Part shown: piece after piece, positions 1 to 8,169 of the stretch
Layout: every line of letters starts with the position of its first letter
How positions within the stretch are numbered: position 1 is the stretch's first letter
Assembly: GCA_044433645.1 (NCBI GenBank)
Contig: JAWXTK010000030.1
Span: 1 to 13,384 of the forward strand
Origin: JAWXTK01 sp044433645
Lineage (GTDB): Bacteria > Bacteroidota > Bacteroidia > Bacteroidales > Rikenellaceae
Direction: 5' to 3'
Length of the DNA stretch: 13,384 bases
Notes under the pieces: model-generated
What the model saw: the letters and a program-made list of their open reading frames with translations, nothing else
What the model was told of the DNA's origin: nothing
Databases searched by the model: none
Position numbers and translations under genes: made by a program

Positions 1-1420
1 TTGAATTATCAGAGCCATAAGCATTAGAAATCTCTACTATTAGATTTTGTGAACTAGGATAAGTATTGGTTTCTAATACATTACCATCACCTATCAATTC
101 ACTTATATCAAAAAATGCTGTGCCACTACTTTTGATTGCATAAAAAGCATCTACCCCAGAAAGGTTCTCAGCATCTATTCCCACGTAATTTTCAAGCCCT
201 GAGATAGCATTTAATTTAAGTGATGAGCCTGCCTCAACACCCTCGTAGTCTACATAAACCATAGGTGTCTGAGTATCATCATAGCCCTCAACAAAAGGCG
301 CTTTAAACACTAAATTACTTAGTGTGGGGTTATCAACTAAATAATAATCATCACTAGTATAAGAATCAGCTCCAAGATAAGCATCGCACGAGATAGAAAA
401 CGCTACCTCAAGCTTACCTTTTAAAGGTGTGCCCCCAAGTTTAAATTCCACACTACCCTCGCCTTGCTCTAAGGTGATGGTTTTGGGAGTATCCACAGTA
501 ATACCAGTAGTATTAGAGGTAACATTAAAGGTTACTTCGCGCTGTTCGCCATACGAGTAAAACAACACAAGTTTAGCATCATCACCCAACTCCTCGCCAT
601 AAGTATTCACACCCACAAACTCATCTGAGGTAACCTGAAAATCATTAGACAAAATATTTACAATACTACTGCGCGAAGAACTCTGAGAATAATTAGACTC
701 ATCTCTGTAACTTAAAACAAGTTCTAGTTCTGTGTTTGTTTCACCGTCGGAAGATTTATTTACACTACCTACAATAGGAACTTTCATAACACTTTGCTCA
801 GTTGAGTTAGCCAAAGTAATAGTTGAAGCATTATCATCTATATCTAAAGAAAAATAATCTGAGATAAGCTCCAAAGTAACCGTCCTACCACACGCATTGT
901 AGTAAGTAATAGAAAGTTCGCCCTGAGTCTCAGTGTATCTATAAACATCACTAAACGAAACACCTAAAGACCTAAATACAAGATTTTCTAACTCCTCGCC
1001 ATTGCCATAAATACGAGTAGAAGTGCTGATTGTTTGCTTAATATCATCGTTAGACAAAGTGAATTTGAATGGAACATCTTGGCCATAGACCTCAGGTGAG
1101 CCATACATATAAATTTTAAACGAACTAGTATCTGAGCTAATAGGAATTTGCACCTCATAATCTAAACTAATACCATAGGGCAGATCCGCAGCATCTATAC
1201 TAAGGCGAGCTCCCGTTGACTTGTAGAAAGGAACTTCAATATAGTTGCCTTCAACTGACACTCCCTCGCGAAAAGTGCCATGAAACTCGATTTCTGACTC
1301 GATAATATTTAAACTACCGTTAGAGGTAGGGTCAACAACATCTACATCTACTGTAGTACAGCCTGCGCCCAGCAAAACTAGGCTTAAGAGCAATAATATT
1401 TTATTATATATCTTTTTCAT
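1..1420 (-). CDS. Partial surface lipoprotein of the PUL (SusE/F-position, probable glycan binding)
   Basis: The reading frame is open from an ATG at 1420 to the left edge, giving about 473 codons without a stop; the C-terminus is outside the window. It begins with MKKIYNKILLLLSLVLLGAGC, a lipoprotein signal peptide with a good lipobox (GAGC), followed by a D/V-rich stretch (TTVDVDVVDP) that resembles a Bacteroidota surface-export signal. The rest is rich in Thr, Ser, Val and Tyr in alternating patterns, as expected for several tandem beta-sandwich (Ig/BACON-like) modules, and I see no catalytic motif. It starts 12 bp after the susD-like stop codon, so it is probably co-transcribed. The slot after susD usually holds SusE/SusF-type or other surface glycan-binding proteins. 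I infer glycan capture at the cell surface from position, lipidation and fold character. I do not recognise the family, and a C-terminal enzyme domain beyond the edge cannot be excluded. Confidence 0.8.
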   Translation of the reverse strand, partial: MKKIYNKILLLLSLVLLGAGCTTVDVDVVDPTSNGSLNIIESEIEFHGTFREGVSVEGNYIEVPFYKSTGARLSIDAADLPYGISLDYEVQIPISSDTSSFKIYMYGSPEVYGQDVPFKFTLSNDDIKQTISTSTRIYGNGEELENLVFRSLGVSFSDVYRYTETQGELSITYYNACGRTVTLELISDYFSLDIDDNASTITLANSTEQSVMKVPIVGSVNKSSDGETNTELELVLSYRDESNYSQSSSRSSIVNILSNDFQVTSDEFVGVNTYGEELGDDAKLVLFYSYGEQREVTFNVTSNTTGITVDTPKTITLEQGEGSVEFKLGGTPLKGKLEVAFSISCDAYLGADSYTSDDYYLVDNPTLSNLVFKAPFVEGYDDTQTPMVYVDYEGVEAGSSLKLNAISGLENYVGIDAENLSGVDAFYAIKSSGTAFFDISELIGDGNVLETNTYPSSQNLIVEISNAYGSDNS

Positions 1421-1432
1421 AATCATTAAATT

Positions 1433-3238
1433 TTAGTAATTACCAGAGTAACCTTTATTTTGATACCAATTAGAATATTTAGCCAAATCAGCTGTTGGTA
1501 TGGGCAACAAATAAAACTCATCTGTGACTTGGAATCCATTGTTTGGAATTGTCATATAAGTCACTGAAGGAGTAGTCATATAAGACCAATCAATCATACT
1601 AGCCCCCGAGACAGGTATGCTATTAGCCTCAGCGTAGGTTTCAAACACTTCTCTAGACATAATATTGTCGGTGCATTCCCATGATGAGTCTACACTCTGA
1701 GTTTCACTCTTGAATTTATCCCAACGAATTAAGTCAAATCTACGTTTACACTCTGCATGAAGTTCTATCTTGCGCTCTTGGTGTATAGCATCGCGAAAAG
1801 CACTTTGCGAAGAAATTGCATCGTATGATAAATCAGATAAACCTGCTCTACGACGTATTTTATTCACAGCCTCAATAGCATCGCTAGTTGGGCCATTAAC
1901 CTCATTCTCAGCCTCGGCAAATAATAATAAAGCATCAGCATAACGATAAACCACAAAATTAACATCAGCATAACCGTAACTAGTGCCACTCTCGCCTACT
2001 GCCACATCATAATCAACATATTTAGTAAATGTAGGCGTACACAAGAATGTTTGGCCTGCATAAGTGCCCGAGCTACATTCAAAGCGCGTTAGGATTCCCC
2101 AGCTACGTTTGTCTTTGACGTGATAAGCAGTCATTTCACTACCATTCTCATCTAATTCACCCTCTTGATATCTTTCCATAGCATGATACAAATCAGGTGT
2201 TGGCAAATAATAGCCTGTAACAGCTATGCCACCAAAAGCCATTTGAGTAACCGTAGAAGTATTACCCTCGTAAGACAAAGGAGTAGCAGTAGAACCTCCC
2301 CAGAAAGTAGTTCCTGTTCTGTTATACCAACACTGACGTGTTAAAACGCTACCCATACCAGAACTAGCAATTTGGCCTACTTCTAAAATTGACTCATCAC
2401 TAAAATCATTGTCCCAGTTATCAGAATAATTATCAAGCAAATAATAAGGGCTATTATCAACCACGTCTTTAGCCATATCTCTAGCCAAAGACCAATACTC
2501 TGAGCCGTAATCTACGCTTTTAAATGCACCTGTTTCGCTATCACGTCTAGCACCAACATAAGTCATATAAGCCTCAGAAAGAATTACTTTAGCAAGCCAC
2601 GAGGTAGCTCGTCCACGCAAGGCTTGAGTATCGGGTGCATACTCAGCAGCGAATTTTAAGTCAGGAAGTATGAGTTTAGTGTACACATCATCAACTTTAT
2701 CACGGCTTAGATTCATAGTGTACAGATAATTAGCATCAGTAACATACCACTGAATAATAGGCACATCGCCCCACGCTCTAACTAATTGAAAGTAAAAGAA
2801 AGCTCTCATACACATAGCCTCAGCAATGTGAGCCGTGCGCTCTTGATCTGTATAATTATCTATATCTGCATCGCTAACATTATAAATAATATAGTTAGCA
2901 TAGTTAATTCCTTTCCACCATATCTCCCAACTACCCGATGAGCTAAACCATTCAAGCTCTCCGTCAAGAGTGTGATTTACAAACGAAAGAATATCAGTTT
3001 TTGTAGAACTAGCACCTATCTCATCAGTGCCTATATCTATCACAGGCCAATAACGACCATAAGCGTCCGCAGTACGCAAAATACCATAAATCGCATAGAT
3101 TGCGCGCTCGACATCATCCTTAGAATCAAGATACTCACTTTGATCTACAACTCCCGTAGGATTTTCAGTAAGCATATCTGTACAAGAGCTCATAAAAACA
3201 GCTAATGACATTGCTAAAATTAATATATATTTTTTCAT
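1433..3238 (-). CDS. SusD/RagB-family starch-binding-like outer-membrane lipoprotein
   Basis: This 601-aa protein is the surface lipoprotein that closes over its SusC partner and binds the incoming glycan. The signal peptide ends at MSSC with the lipidated Cys at residue 19, followed by TDMLTENPTG, a typical SusD start. Family hallmarks occur in order: RAFFYFQLVRAWGDVPI (145-161), the YRYADALLLFAEAENE helix (431-446), AVNKIRRRAGL (457-467), ERKIELHAECKRRFDLIRW (488-506), and the C-terminal YLLPIPTADL...WYQNKGY (576-597). The alpha-helical TPR-like half and the C-terminal half are both complete, and the length is slightly above the usual 500-600. The gene follows susC by 20 bp. Aromatic-rich stretches (for example WFSSSGSWEIWWKG, 97-110) may contribute to sugar stacking. 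The glycan specificity cannot be read from the sequence. Family assignment is secure. Confidence 0.97.
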   Translation of the reverse strand: MKKYILILAMSLAVFMSSCTDMLTENPTGVVDQSEYLDSKDDVERAIYAIYGILRTADAYGRYWPVIDIGTDEIGASSTKTDILSFVNHTLDGELEWFSSSGSWEIWWKGINYANYIIYNVSDADIDNYTDQERTAHIAEAMCMRAFFYFQLVRAWGDVPIIQWYVTDANYLYTMNLSRDKVDDVYTKLILPDLKFAAEYAPDTQALRGRATSWLAKVILSEAYMTYVGARRDSETGAFKSVDYGSEYWSLARDMAKDVVDNSPYYLLDNYSDNWDNDFSDESILEVGQIASSGMGSVLTRQCWYNRTGTTFWGGSTATPLSYEGNTSTVTQMAFGGIAVTGYYLPTPDLYHAMERYQEGELDENGSEMTAYHVKDKRSWGILTRFECSSGTYAGQTFLCTPTFTKYVDYDVAVGESGTSYGYADVNFVVYRYADALLLFAEAENEVNGPTSDAIEAVNKIRRRAGLSDLSYDAISSQSAFRDAIHQERKIELHAECKRRFDLIRWDKFKSETQSVDSSWECTDNIMSREVFETYAEANSIPVSGASMIDWSYMTTPSVTYMTIPNNGFQVTDEFYLLPIPTADLAKYSNWYQNKGYSGNY

Positions 3239-3258
3239 TTTAGTAGAATTTTATATTA

Positions 3259-6200
3259 TTAAAAACCTAGGTTAAGACCTACTTTTACAGTAAACGGATT
3301 AGGATATGCACCATAGTCATGACCCATTCTAAGGCTATTTTTACCACCATAAGAAACCACTGGAGAGTAACCTGTATAGTTAGTTATAGTAAGAATATTT
3401 TGCACCGAAACATAAGTACGTATCGTAGAAATTTTCATGCGATTAACAGCTTTCAAAGGCACCTTATACCCCAGAGTAATACTTTGCAGACGAATATAAG
3501 AACCGTCTTCGATAATCAAATCAGAAAAATTATATGACGACAAACTCCCTGTATTAGAAAGTTTTGGGTAAGTGTCCGAAGGATTATCAGGAGTCCAGCG
3601 ATTATACCACACAGACTCAAATTGTTGAGCTGTGCCATACATCAAACCTTGGATAGCGTTCATATTACATATCTCACCTCCATAAGATCCGTCGATATTG
3701 ATAGTTAAATCAAAGTTTTTGTAGGTAATTGAAGTATTAATACCATAAGTGAAATCTGCTTGAGCACGACCTATGATAGTTTTATCATTATCATCTATTA
3801 TTCCATTGCCGTCTTGGTCTACGTATTTTTGATCGCCCTCACTGATATACACTCCACTAACCATTAGCGCATCATCTCCCTCTTTAAAGATACCATCGCG
3901 CTGGTAGCCCCAGAATATACCTAACTCCTCGCCCTCGATAAGAATCTGAGTGTCTATACCATTCCATGGCATTGAAACTCCTGATGCAAAATAATCGCTC
4001 ATCAAATCAGTAATTATTGTTTTATTAAAACCTATATTACCAGAAATAGTCCAACTAAAATCTTTTTTGTCATAAATACGAGCTAAGGCACTAAACTCTA
4101 AGCCTCGGTTTCTCATCTCGCCAAAGTTAAGGGTCATAGTAGAATAGCCTGTCACAGCACCTATTTCTGCGCCAACTAATAGGTCTTTAGTATCTTTTTG
4201 ATATAAATCTAAACTAAATTCTACTCTAGACTTAAATAGAGATAAGTCTATACCAAAGTTAGCCTGATAGGTTGTCTCCCATTTAAGCCCACTATTTGCA
4301 AGAGCCGAAGAGGTTTGATAGCTAATATATTGACTGTCATCAGATGTTGAACCTCCAAAAATCACATTACCACTATTCATAAGAGTAATTGACGAATAAG
4401 AAGACACTGACGAGTTACCTGTCAAACCATAAGATGCTCTAAGTTTAAAGTTAGATATAGTTGTTTTATAATCCCTCATCCATGGCTCTTGGTCTATTCT
4501 CCATGCAAAAGCAGCAGCTGGGAAGAAACCCCATTTGTTACCATCGGCAAATTTTGATGAACCATCGGCACGACCTGTAAGAGTAAAGGTATATTTTGAT
4601 TTCAAAGTGTAGTTAGCACGTCCGAAATAAGATAATAAAAGAGAGCTAGTCTCAGAGTTAGACGCATCAATGCTAGTTGCCGAAGATATATCAGTCCAAG
4701 TGAAATCATCATTAGGGAAACCCTCGCCAGTAATTGACTTAGATGATGACGATGACGATGAATAAGTATTACCAACAACAATATTTACACGGTGATTTCT
4801 GTTAAATCGTTTGTTATAAGAAAGCGTATTCTCTTGTGTAAAACTACTTGAACTAGATGATTTAAGCTTAGCTCTACCACCAACATCATAACCCGATGGC
4901 ATAATACGACTTTGATAATAATTAGACTCTGTTTTACGCTCAGAAATATTAGCCGTAGACTTCCATGTTAGTCCGTCTATAATAATATATTCTCCATAAA
5001 CATTTGCAAGGTATTGCGAGGCTATATTCTCCTGAGTAATGCCATAAATCGCCATTAGTGGAGTATAATCCTCATCCTCTAGTCCATAAGGATTGTCAGG
5101 ATCATAGGTCGAATAATTATAATTAGGCACTACGGTAGGTTTAGTTCTCAGAGCACGCGTAATCACAGATGTTGTACCAGCTGATGCTCCCAGCGATGAA
5201 GATGTTGGCAACCCCGAAGTCTCTATCTCAGAGAGAGTAATGCGAGTGCCAAATTTAAGCCTATCGTTTACGCTATAATCTAAATTCACACGACCAGTCA
5301 ACCTATTAAAGTCTGTTTTGGGCACTATACCTTCGGATGAATAAGCATTAAATGATACCATATATTTAATCTTCTCTGTTCCTCCCGATATAGAAGCCGA
5401 GGCATTAATGCTATGGCCTGTTTGATACAGTATATCTTGCCAATCATCGCTAGGAGTAGAGTTTAACTCAGCCAAAGCCAAGCTAGCAGATGTACCCGAG
5501 CCTGTACCACCATTAAGAAGCGAAGCCTCGTTTTTAAGTATGGCTAGTTGGCTAGAGTTTAGTAGGTCTATTCTTTTTGTAAGATTAGATATTCCATAAT
5601 CTATATCAAAGTTAACTCGTGCTCTACCAGCCTCACCCGATCTTGTTGTGATAATAATAACCCCGTTAGAGCCTCGCGAACCATAAATTGCAGTAGCCGA
5701 AGCATCTTTAAGAATCTCCATAGACATGATATCAGTAGGATTTATCATAGAAAGTGGGCTAATAGACGAGCCTTCCTCCTCAAAACCATCAATGGCAGTA
5801 TTGTCATAATGCACCCCGTCGATGATGTATAAAGGCTCGCTATCACCCATAGAATTACTACCCCTGATACGTATAGTAGACTCACCCCCAGGAACTCCTG
5901 AGTTAGTGATAACCTGCATACCAGCTACTCTACCCGAAAGCATTTCAGTTAGCGATGCTCCCGTACCTTCAGAGAAAACTTCCTCTCCAAGACTAGAGAC
6001 CGAACCTGTCAAATCGCTTCTTAACACTGTACCGTAACCCACAACAACAATCTCGTCCAGGGTTTTATCCTCTGTGGCTAGAGTAATATTTAAAGTTTTA
6101 TCATTTTCGATAGTTTTAATTTGAGTTTCGTAACCCAAAAAAGCGAAGCTAAGTTTTGCACCCTTATCAACAGTAATTTTATAATTACCCGACAAATCTG

Positions 6201-6363
6201 CTATCACGCCGGTATTAGTTCCCTCAATAATAACTGATGCGCCAATCAACGCTTCTTTATTTTGATCAGTTATTGTCCCTTGAATAGTGAGTTTTTGAGA
6301 GAAAGCCTCCGAGGGTAACACAATCACTATTAGGGATATAATTAAGATGTATAATTTTTTCAT
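3259..6363 (-). CDS. SusC/RagA-family TonB-linked outer-membrane transporter
   Basis: This 1034-aa outer-membrane beta-barrel imports oligosaccharides using TonB energy and works as a SusC2D2 complex with the SusD protein encoded next. The order of parts is: signal peptide 1-20 (cleavage probably after SEA), a carboxypeptidase-D-like regulatory domain at about 24-98 (LTIQGTITDQNKEALIGASV), a TonB-box/plug entry DEIVVVGYG (103-111), a plug domain to about 240 (including RIRGSNSMGDSEPLYIIDG and KDASATAIYGSRGSNGVIIITT), then the barrel to the end. The final strand FTVKVGLNLGF ends in Phe, the normal barrel-assembly signal. Length fits the family. Two poly-Ser runs (502-507 and 535-541) lie in the barrel, probably in or near loops. 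The gene lies 19 bp after the small lipoprotein gene and 20 bp before susD. No frameshift or missing domain is seen. The transported glycan is unknown. Confidence 0.98.
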   Translation of the reverse strand: MKKLYILIISLIVIVLPSEAFSQKLTIQGTITDQNKEALIGASVIIEGTNTGVIADLSGNYKITVDKGAKLSFAFLGYETQIKTIENDKTLNITLATEDKTLDEIVVVGYGTVLRSDLTGSVSSLGEEVFSEGTGASLTEMLSGRVAGMQVITNSGVPGGESTIRIRGSNSMGDSEPLYIIDGVHYDNTAIDGFEEEGSSISPLSMINPTDIMSMEILKDASATAIYGSRGSNGVIIITTRSGEAGRARVNFDIDYGISNLTKRIDLLNSSQLAILKNEASLLNGGTGSGTSASLALAELNSTPSDDWQDILYQTGHSINASASISGGTEKIKYMVSFNAYSSEGIVPKTDFNRLTGRVNLDYSVNDRLKFGTRITLSEIETSGLPTSSSLGASAGTTSVITRALRTKPTVVPNYNYSTYDPDNPYGLEDEDYTPLMAIYGITQENIASQYLANVYGEYIIIDGLTWKSTANISERKTESNYYQSRIMPSGYDVGGRAKLKSSSSSSFTQENTLSYNKRFNRNHRVNIVVGNTYSSSSSSSKSITGEGFPNDDFTWTDISSATSIDASNSETSSLLLSYFGRANYTLKSKYTFTLTGRADGSSKFADGNKWGFFPAAAFAWRIDQEPWMRDYKTTISNFKLRASYGLTGNSSVSSYSSITLMNSGNVIFGGSTSDDSQYISYQTSSALANSGLKWETTYQANFGIDLSLFKSRVEFSLDLYQKDTKDLLVGAEIGAVTGYSTMTLNFGEMRNRGLEFSALARIYDKKDFSWTISGNIGFNKTIITDLMSDYFASGVSMPWNGIDTQILIEGEELGIFWGYQRDGIFKEGDDALMVSGVYISEGDQKYVDQDGNGIIDDNDKTIIGRAQADFTYGINTSITYKNFDLTINIDGSYGGEICNMNAIQGLMYGTAQQFESVWYNRWTPDNPSDTYPKLSNTGSLSSYNFSDLIIEDGSYIRLQSITLGYKVPLKAVNRMKISTIRTYVSVQNILTITNYTGYSPVVSYGGKNSLRMGHDYGAYPNPFTVKVGLNLGF
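4741..4761 (-). repeat. Trinucleotide (Ser codon) run inside the SusC gene
   Basis: Seven consecutive serine codons, mostly alternating TCA and TCG, encode Ser 535-541 of the SusC-like protein. A second but codon-mixed Ser run lies at 4843-4860 (Ser 502-507). The 4741-4761 run is close to a pure triplet repeat, so it could change length in frame by slippage, lengthening or shortening what is probably a loop. This is inference from base pattern only. Confidence 0.5.
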
Positions 6364-6382
6364 AGACTTTAGTTTATTTTAG

Positions 6383-6829
6383 TTAGTCTTTCTTTGTAAA
6401 ATACATACTAGAGGTGCTGTCATAGACATTCTCTAGAGTATAGATAAGGGTTGTATTATTTAGCTTAGTAATAGTGCCCGTCTGCATAAGGTTATCTGTT
6501 GATATGTAAAGCTCATCGTCATCCACAGAGTAACTACCAGTCTCATCATAGGCATAAGAATAAACAGTACCATTTGTATTACAACTACCGTCGCACTCAC
6601 CATCGCAAGCGCACAAAGCGTTTCGCATTTTAAAGTCCACGGTTTTGTTTGCAAAAAATTCAAATTCTATATAAAAGCTTTCAGTGTAAAGACCATTAAT
6701 AGAAGTGATTTCTTTGCCAGATGTAGTTTTCCATTTGCCCTCCAGCAGGCCCATGTATTCATCGCTCATGTCATTGCATCCAATAAATAGTGACGAAAGA
6801 CATAAAAAAAGAATTAGTTTTAGTTTCAT
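6383..6829 (-). CDS. Small cysteine-rich lipocalin-like lipoprotein
   Basis: This is a 148-aa lipoprotein. The signal peptide ends at SLFIGC (Cys 18) and is followed by NDMSDEYM, an acidic stretch typical of Bacteroidota surface lipoproteins. The mature part resembles the lipocalin-like small beta-barrels common in Bacteroidota: a GKWKTTSG start (31-38), then alternating strands (FYIEFEFFANKTVDFKM, GSYSVDDDELYIS, TTLIYTLENV) and a final MYFTKKD strand. Between two predicted strands is a cysteine cluster, ALCACDGECDGSC (residues 71-83; Cys 73, 75, 79, 83, pattern CxCx3Cx3C). This could hold two disulfides or a metal ion; neither is shown. The gene sits between the enzyme and susC with 19-bp spacers on both sides, so it is expressed with the PUL. 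Its role is unknown. Possibilities are a ligand-binding accessory on the SusCD complex or a folding/stability factor. The lipocalin-like call is moderate. Confidence 0.85.
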   Translation of the reverse strand: MKLKLILFLCLSSLFIGCNDMSDEYMGLLEGKWKTTSGKEITSINGLYTESFYIEFEFFANKTVDFKMRNALCACDGECDGSCNTNGTVYSYAYDETGSYSVDDDELYISTDNLMQTGTITKLNNTTLIYTLENVYDSTSSMYFTKKD

Positions 6830-6830
6830 A

Positions 6831-6846
6831 TTTTTAAGTTTTTAAG
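6831..6846 (-). repeat. 8-bp tandem repeat forming the leader of the small lipoprotein gene
   Basis: Two perfect copies of CTTAAAAA (minus strand) fill most of the 19-bp spacer and end 2 nt before the ATG of the 148-aa lipoprotein gene. There is no purine-rich Shine-Dalgarno sequence. An unstructured A-rich leader like this is the usual translation-initiation context in Bacteroidota and supports the chosen start. Copy-number change here would alter spacing to the preceding stop. Confidence 0.5.
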
Positions 6847-6848
6847 TT

Positions 6849-8009
6849 TTAATTTTTCCAATTTATCATAGCTTCTCTAGATGCAATATCTACCCAAACC
6901 GAGCAATGCTCAAACTCACGAGTATATACATAACCATCTTTTTTAGCATCTGCTTTAGGTTTGCCAAGTGCTCTATTATATTCAGGGTAGTCTATAAGGC
7001 CCCCTTGATTTTCGTTATAGCCCCACGAGTAACAAAAATATGATTTCTCGCCAGCTGCAACCAAAAAACAAGCTAGAGGGAAAGTTATATCACGCATAGC
7101 TTGCTGTTCAAGCGATTTTTGTGAGCTATGTTTTAACTCACCCATATTAGCAAAGTTAAATGTTGGCCAACCTTTAACAATTACTGCTTTGCCACGTTTT
7201 GCAGCCTCTTGAATCAAGGCTATATCTTTAACAATCACATCTTTATCTTCGGCCGAGAGAGCACAAAAATGCTCCATCATACCTGCGTCTATATAATCAT
7301 AAAAATCTAAGCCCATGTTAGGGAAAGTTTTTTCGAGACCTCTTAGCGAATTAGCTACAATTAATTTATCATCACCTATATTTTTTCTCATCTCAGTTAG
7401 CATAGAGTAAACACCCTCAAGAGTCTTATCATATTTTTCTTTGCCCTCTGCCTTAATTTTAGCAGCTGGCGATGCCAAATACTGCAACACAGCATCGACA
7501 AAAACCCCGTCAAGATTTTTATCCTTATTTAGTTGCTCGGTTGGCACCGAAACCCACCAATCTCTAAATTCTTTTATCATAGGATTATAAGTAAGCCTTT
7601 TTTGAGCATGAACAGTGATAGCCTCGCCTTTAGCATCCTTCATTATCCACTCTGGTTTTTTTTCTAGGATAGAGCCAAAACTGTAAACATCACCATAATC
7701 TATACGACTATTCCAGTAAAACAGCACCTTACTATTAGTATTGTATTTTTTGATGCCTTGGGCTGCAACCTGAGTCCCTTTCTCCATATTGCCATAAACT
7801 CCTACACCCTGAGTTTTCTCAAGACAAATTATAGGAAATTTGGCCATAAATTTTAATTGCTCCTCACTAAAGTCTGTTTTGCTCGCAAGGTGTATACACA
7901 CAGGTATTTTATCCCACGAGAAGTCAGGCTCTTTATTAGCCTTAGCACTCAGCATCTTTACTGAGAATAAAGCTAAAAATAAAGTTAAAATTGTTAAATT
8001 AGTTTTCAT
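6849..8009 (-). CDS. Secreted putative glycoside hydrolase, TIM-barrel type (GHL15-like)
   Basis: This 386-aa protein has an N-terminal signal peptide (1-22, cleavage probably near SAKA) with no lipobox, so it is exported to the periplasm or beyond. The rest reads as a (beta/alpha)8 barrel: strand PVCIHLASK (36-44), FPIICLEK (58-65), KVLFYWNSRIDY (94-105), LDGVFVDAV (166-174), KLIVANSLRG (215-224), DYIDAGMMEHF (238-248), AVIVKGWPTF (275-284), and a C-terminal beta tail FEHCSVWVDIASREAMINW (366-384). This layout resembles the hypothetical glycosyl hydrolase family 15 group (GHL15) found in Bacteroidota PULs. Asp 167, Asp 172 and Glu 246 sit at strand ends and are candidate acid/base residues, which is inferred. 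It is the first gene of the operon and the only enzyme visible in the window. The substrate is unknown. The exact family was assigned by recollection of motifs, not by search. Confidence 0.8.
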   Translation of the reverse strand: MKTNLTILTLFLALFSVKMLSAKANKEPDFSWDKIPVCIHLASKTDFSEEQLKFMAKFPIICLEKTQGVGVYGNMEKGTQVAAQGIKKYNTNSKVLFYWNSRIDYGDVYSFGSILEKKPEWIMKDAKGEAITVHAQKRLTYNPMIKEFRDWWVSVPTEQLNKDKNLDGVFVDAVLQYLASPAAKIKAEGKEKYDKTLEGVYSMLTEMRKNIGDDKLIVANSLRGLEKTFPNMGLDFYDYIDAGMMEHFCALSAEDKDVIVKDIALIQEAAKRGKAVIVKGWPTFNFANMGELKHSSQKSLEQQAMRDITFPLACFLVAAGEKSYFCYSWGYNENQGGLIDYPEYNRALGKPKADAKKDGYVYTREFEHCSVWVDIASREAMINWKN

Positions 8010-8036
8010 ATTAAAAAAATGTCTTAGTTTGCGATT

Positions 8037-8048
8037 GTATTTTAATAC
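8037..8048. promoter_or_regulatory. Palindrome GTATT-TT-AATAC, possible operator
   Basis: Five-base arms GTATT and AATAC are separated by TT. It lies 28 bp upstream of the enzyme start and touches the weak leftward -7 candidate, so it is placed in or near the start of that transcript. It could be a regulator site or a chance palindrome in AT-rich DNA. Confidence 0.25.
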
Positions 8049-8103
8049 GAAATTATAGACAATAAACTCTTAGGAGACTATGTTTTTATAAAAAAAATAC
8101 CGT

Positions 8104-8118
8104 GGTTTTTTAAAAACC
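8104..8118. promoter_or_regulatory. Palindrome GGTTTTT-T-AAAAACC, possible operator
   Basis: Seven-base arms GGTTTTT and AAAAACC are separated by one T, in the middle of the divergent region and 23 bp upstream of the rightward -7 box. The near-perfect symmetry and position suit a protein-binding site. HTCS AraC-type domains more often bind direct repeats, so whether the local HTCS uses it is unknown. Confidence 0.3.
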
Positions 8119-8141
8119 GTCTAATATTACTATTTTATTAC

Positions 8142-8149
8142 TATCTTTG
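8142..8149 (+). promoter_or_regulatory. -7 box (TATCTTTG) of the HTCS gene
   Basis: TATCTTTG matches the Bacteroidota sigma-ABfr -7 consensus TAnnTTTG exactly and ends 20 bp before the HTCS ATG, implying a very short leader. No clear TTTG is found about 19 bp upstream at the -33 position, so expression may be modest. The leader is A-rich without a Shine-Dalgarno sequence. Confidence 0.6.
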
Positions 8150-8169
8150 TTTTAAACTAATAAGCCAAA

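Larger units (their letters stand above)
8010..8169. promoter_or_regulatory. Divergent control region between PUL operon and HTCS gene
   Basis: The 160-bp gap separates the leftward PUL operon from the rightward HTCS gene and should hold the promoters of both, plus the HTCS binding site. The rightward -7 box is clear. For the leftward operon the best candidate is TAATTTCG (minus strand, 8055-8048), one mismatch from TAnnTTTG, 38 bp before the enzyme ATG, and I see no convincing -33 TTTG. A weak core promoter would fit one that depends on an activator. Two short palindromes lie inside. No RNA gene or small ORF was seen. Confidence 0.55.

Noticed and set aside
4741..4860. Repetitive pattern considered as a possible CRISPR or tandem-repeat array.
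   Set aside because: The repeats are serine codons within an uninterrupted SusC frame, with no spacers and no repeat units of CRISPR length.
6460..6663. A 67-codon ORF in another frame of the small lipoprotein gene, with several Met and Leu.
   Set aside because: The other frame has a proper lipoprotein signal and correct operon spacing, while this one starts internally.
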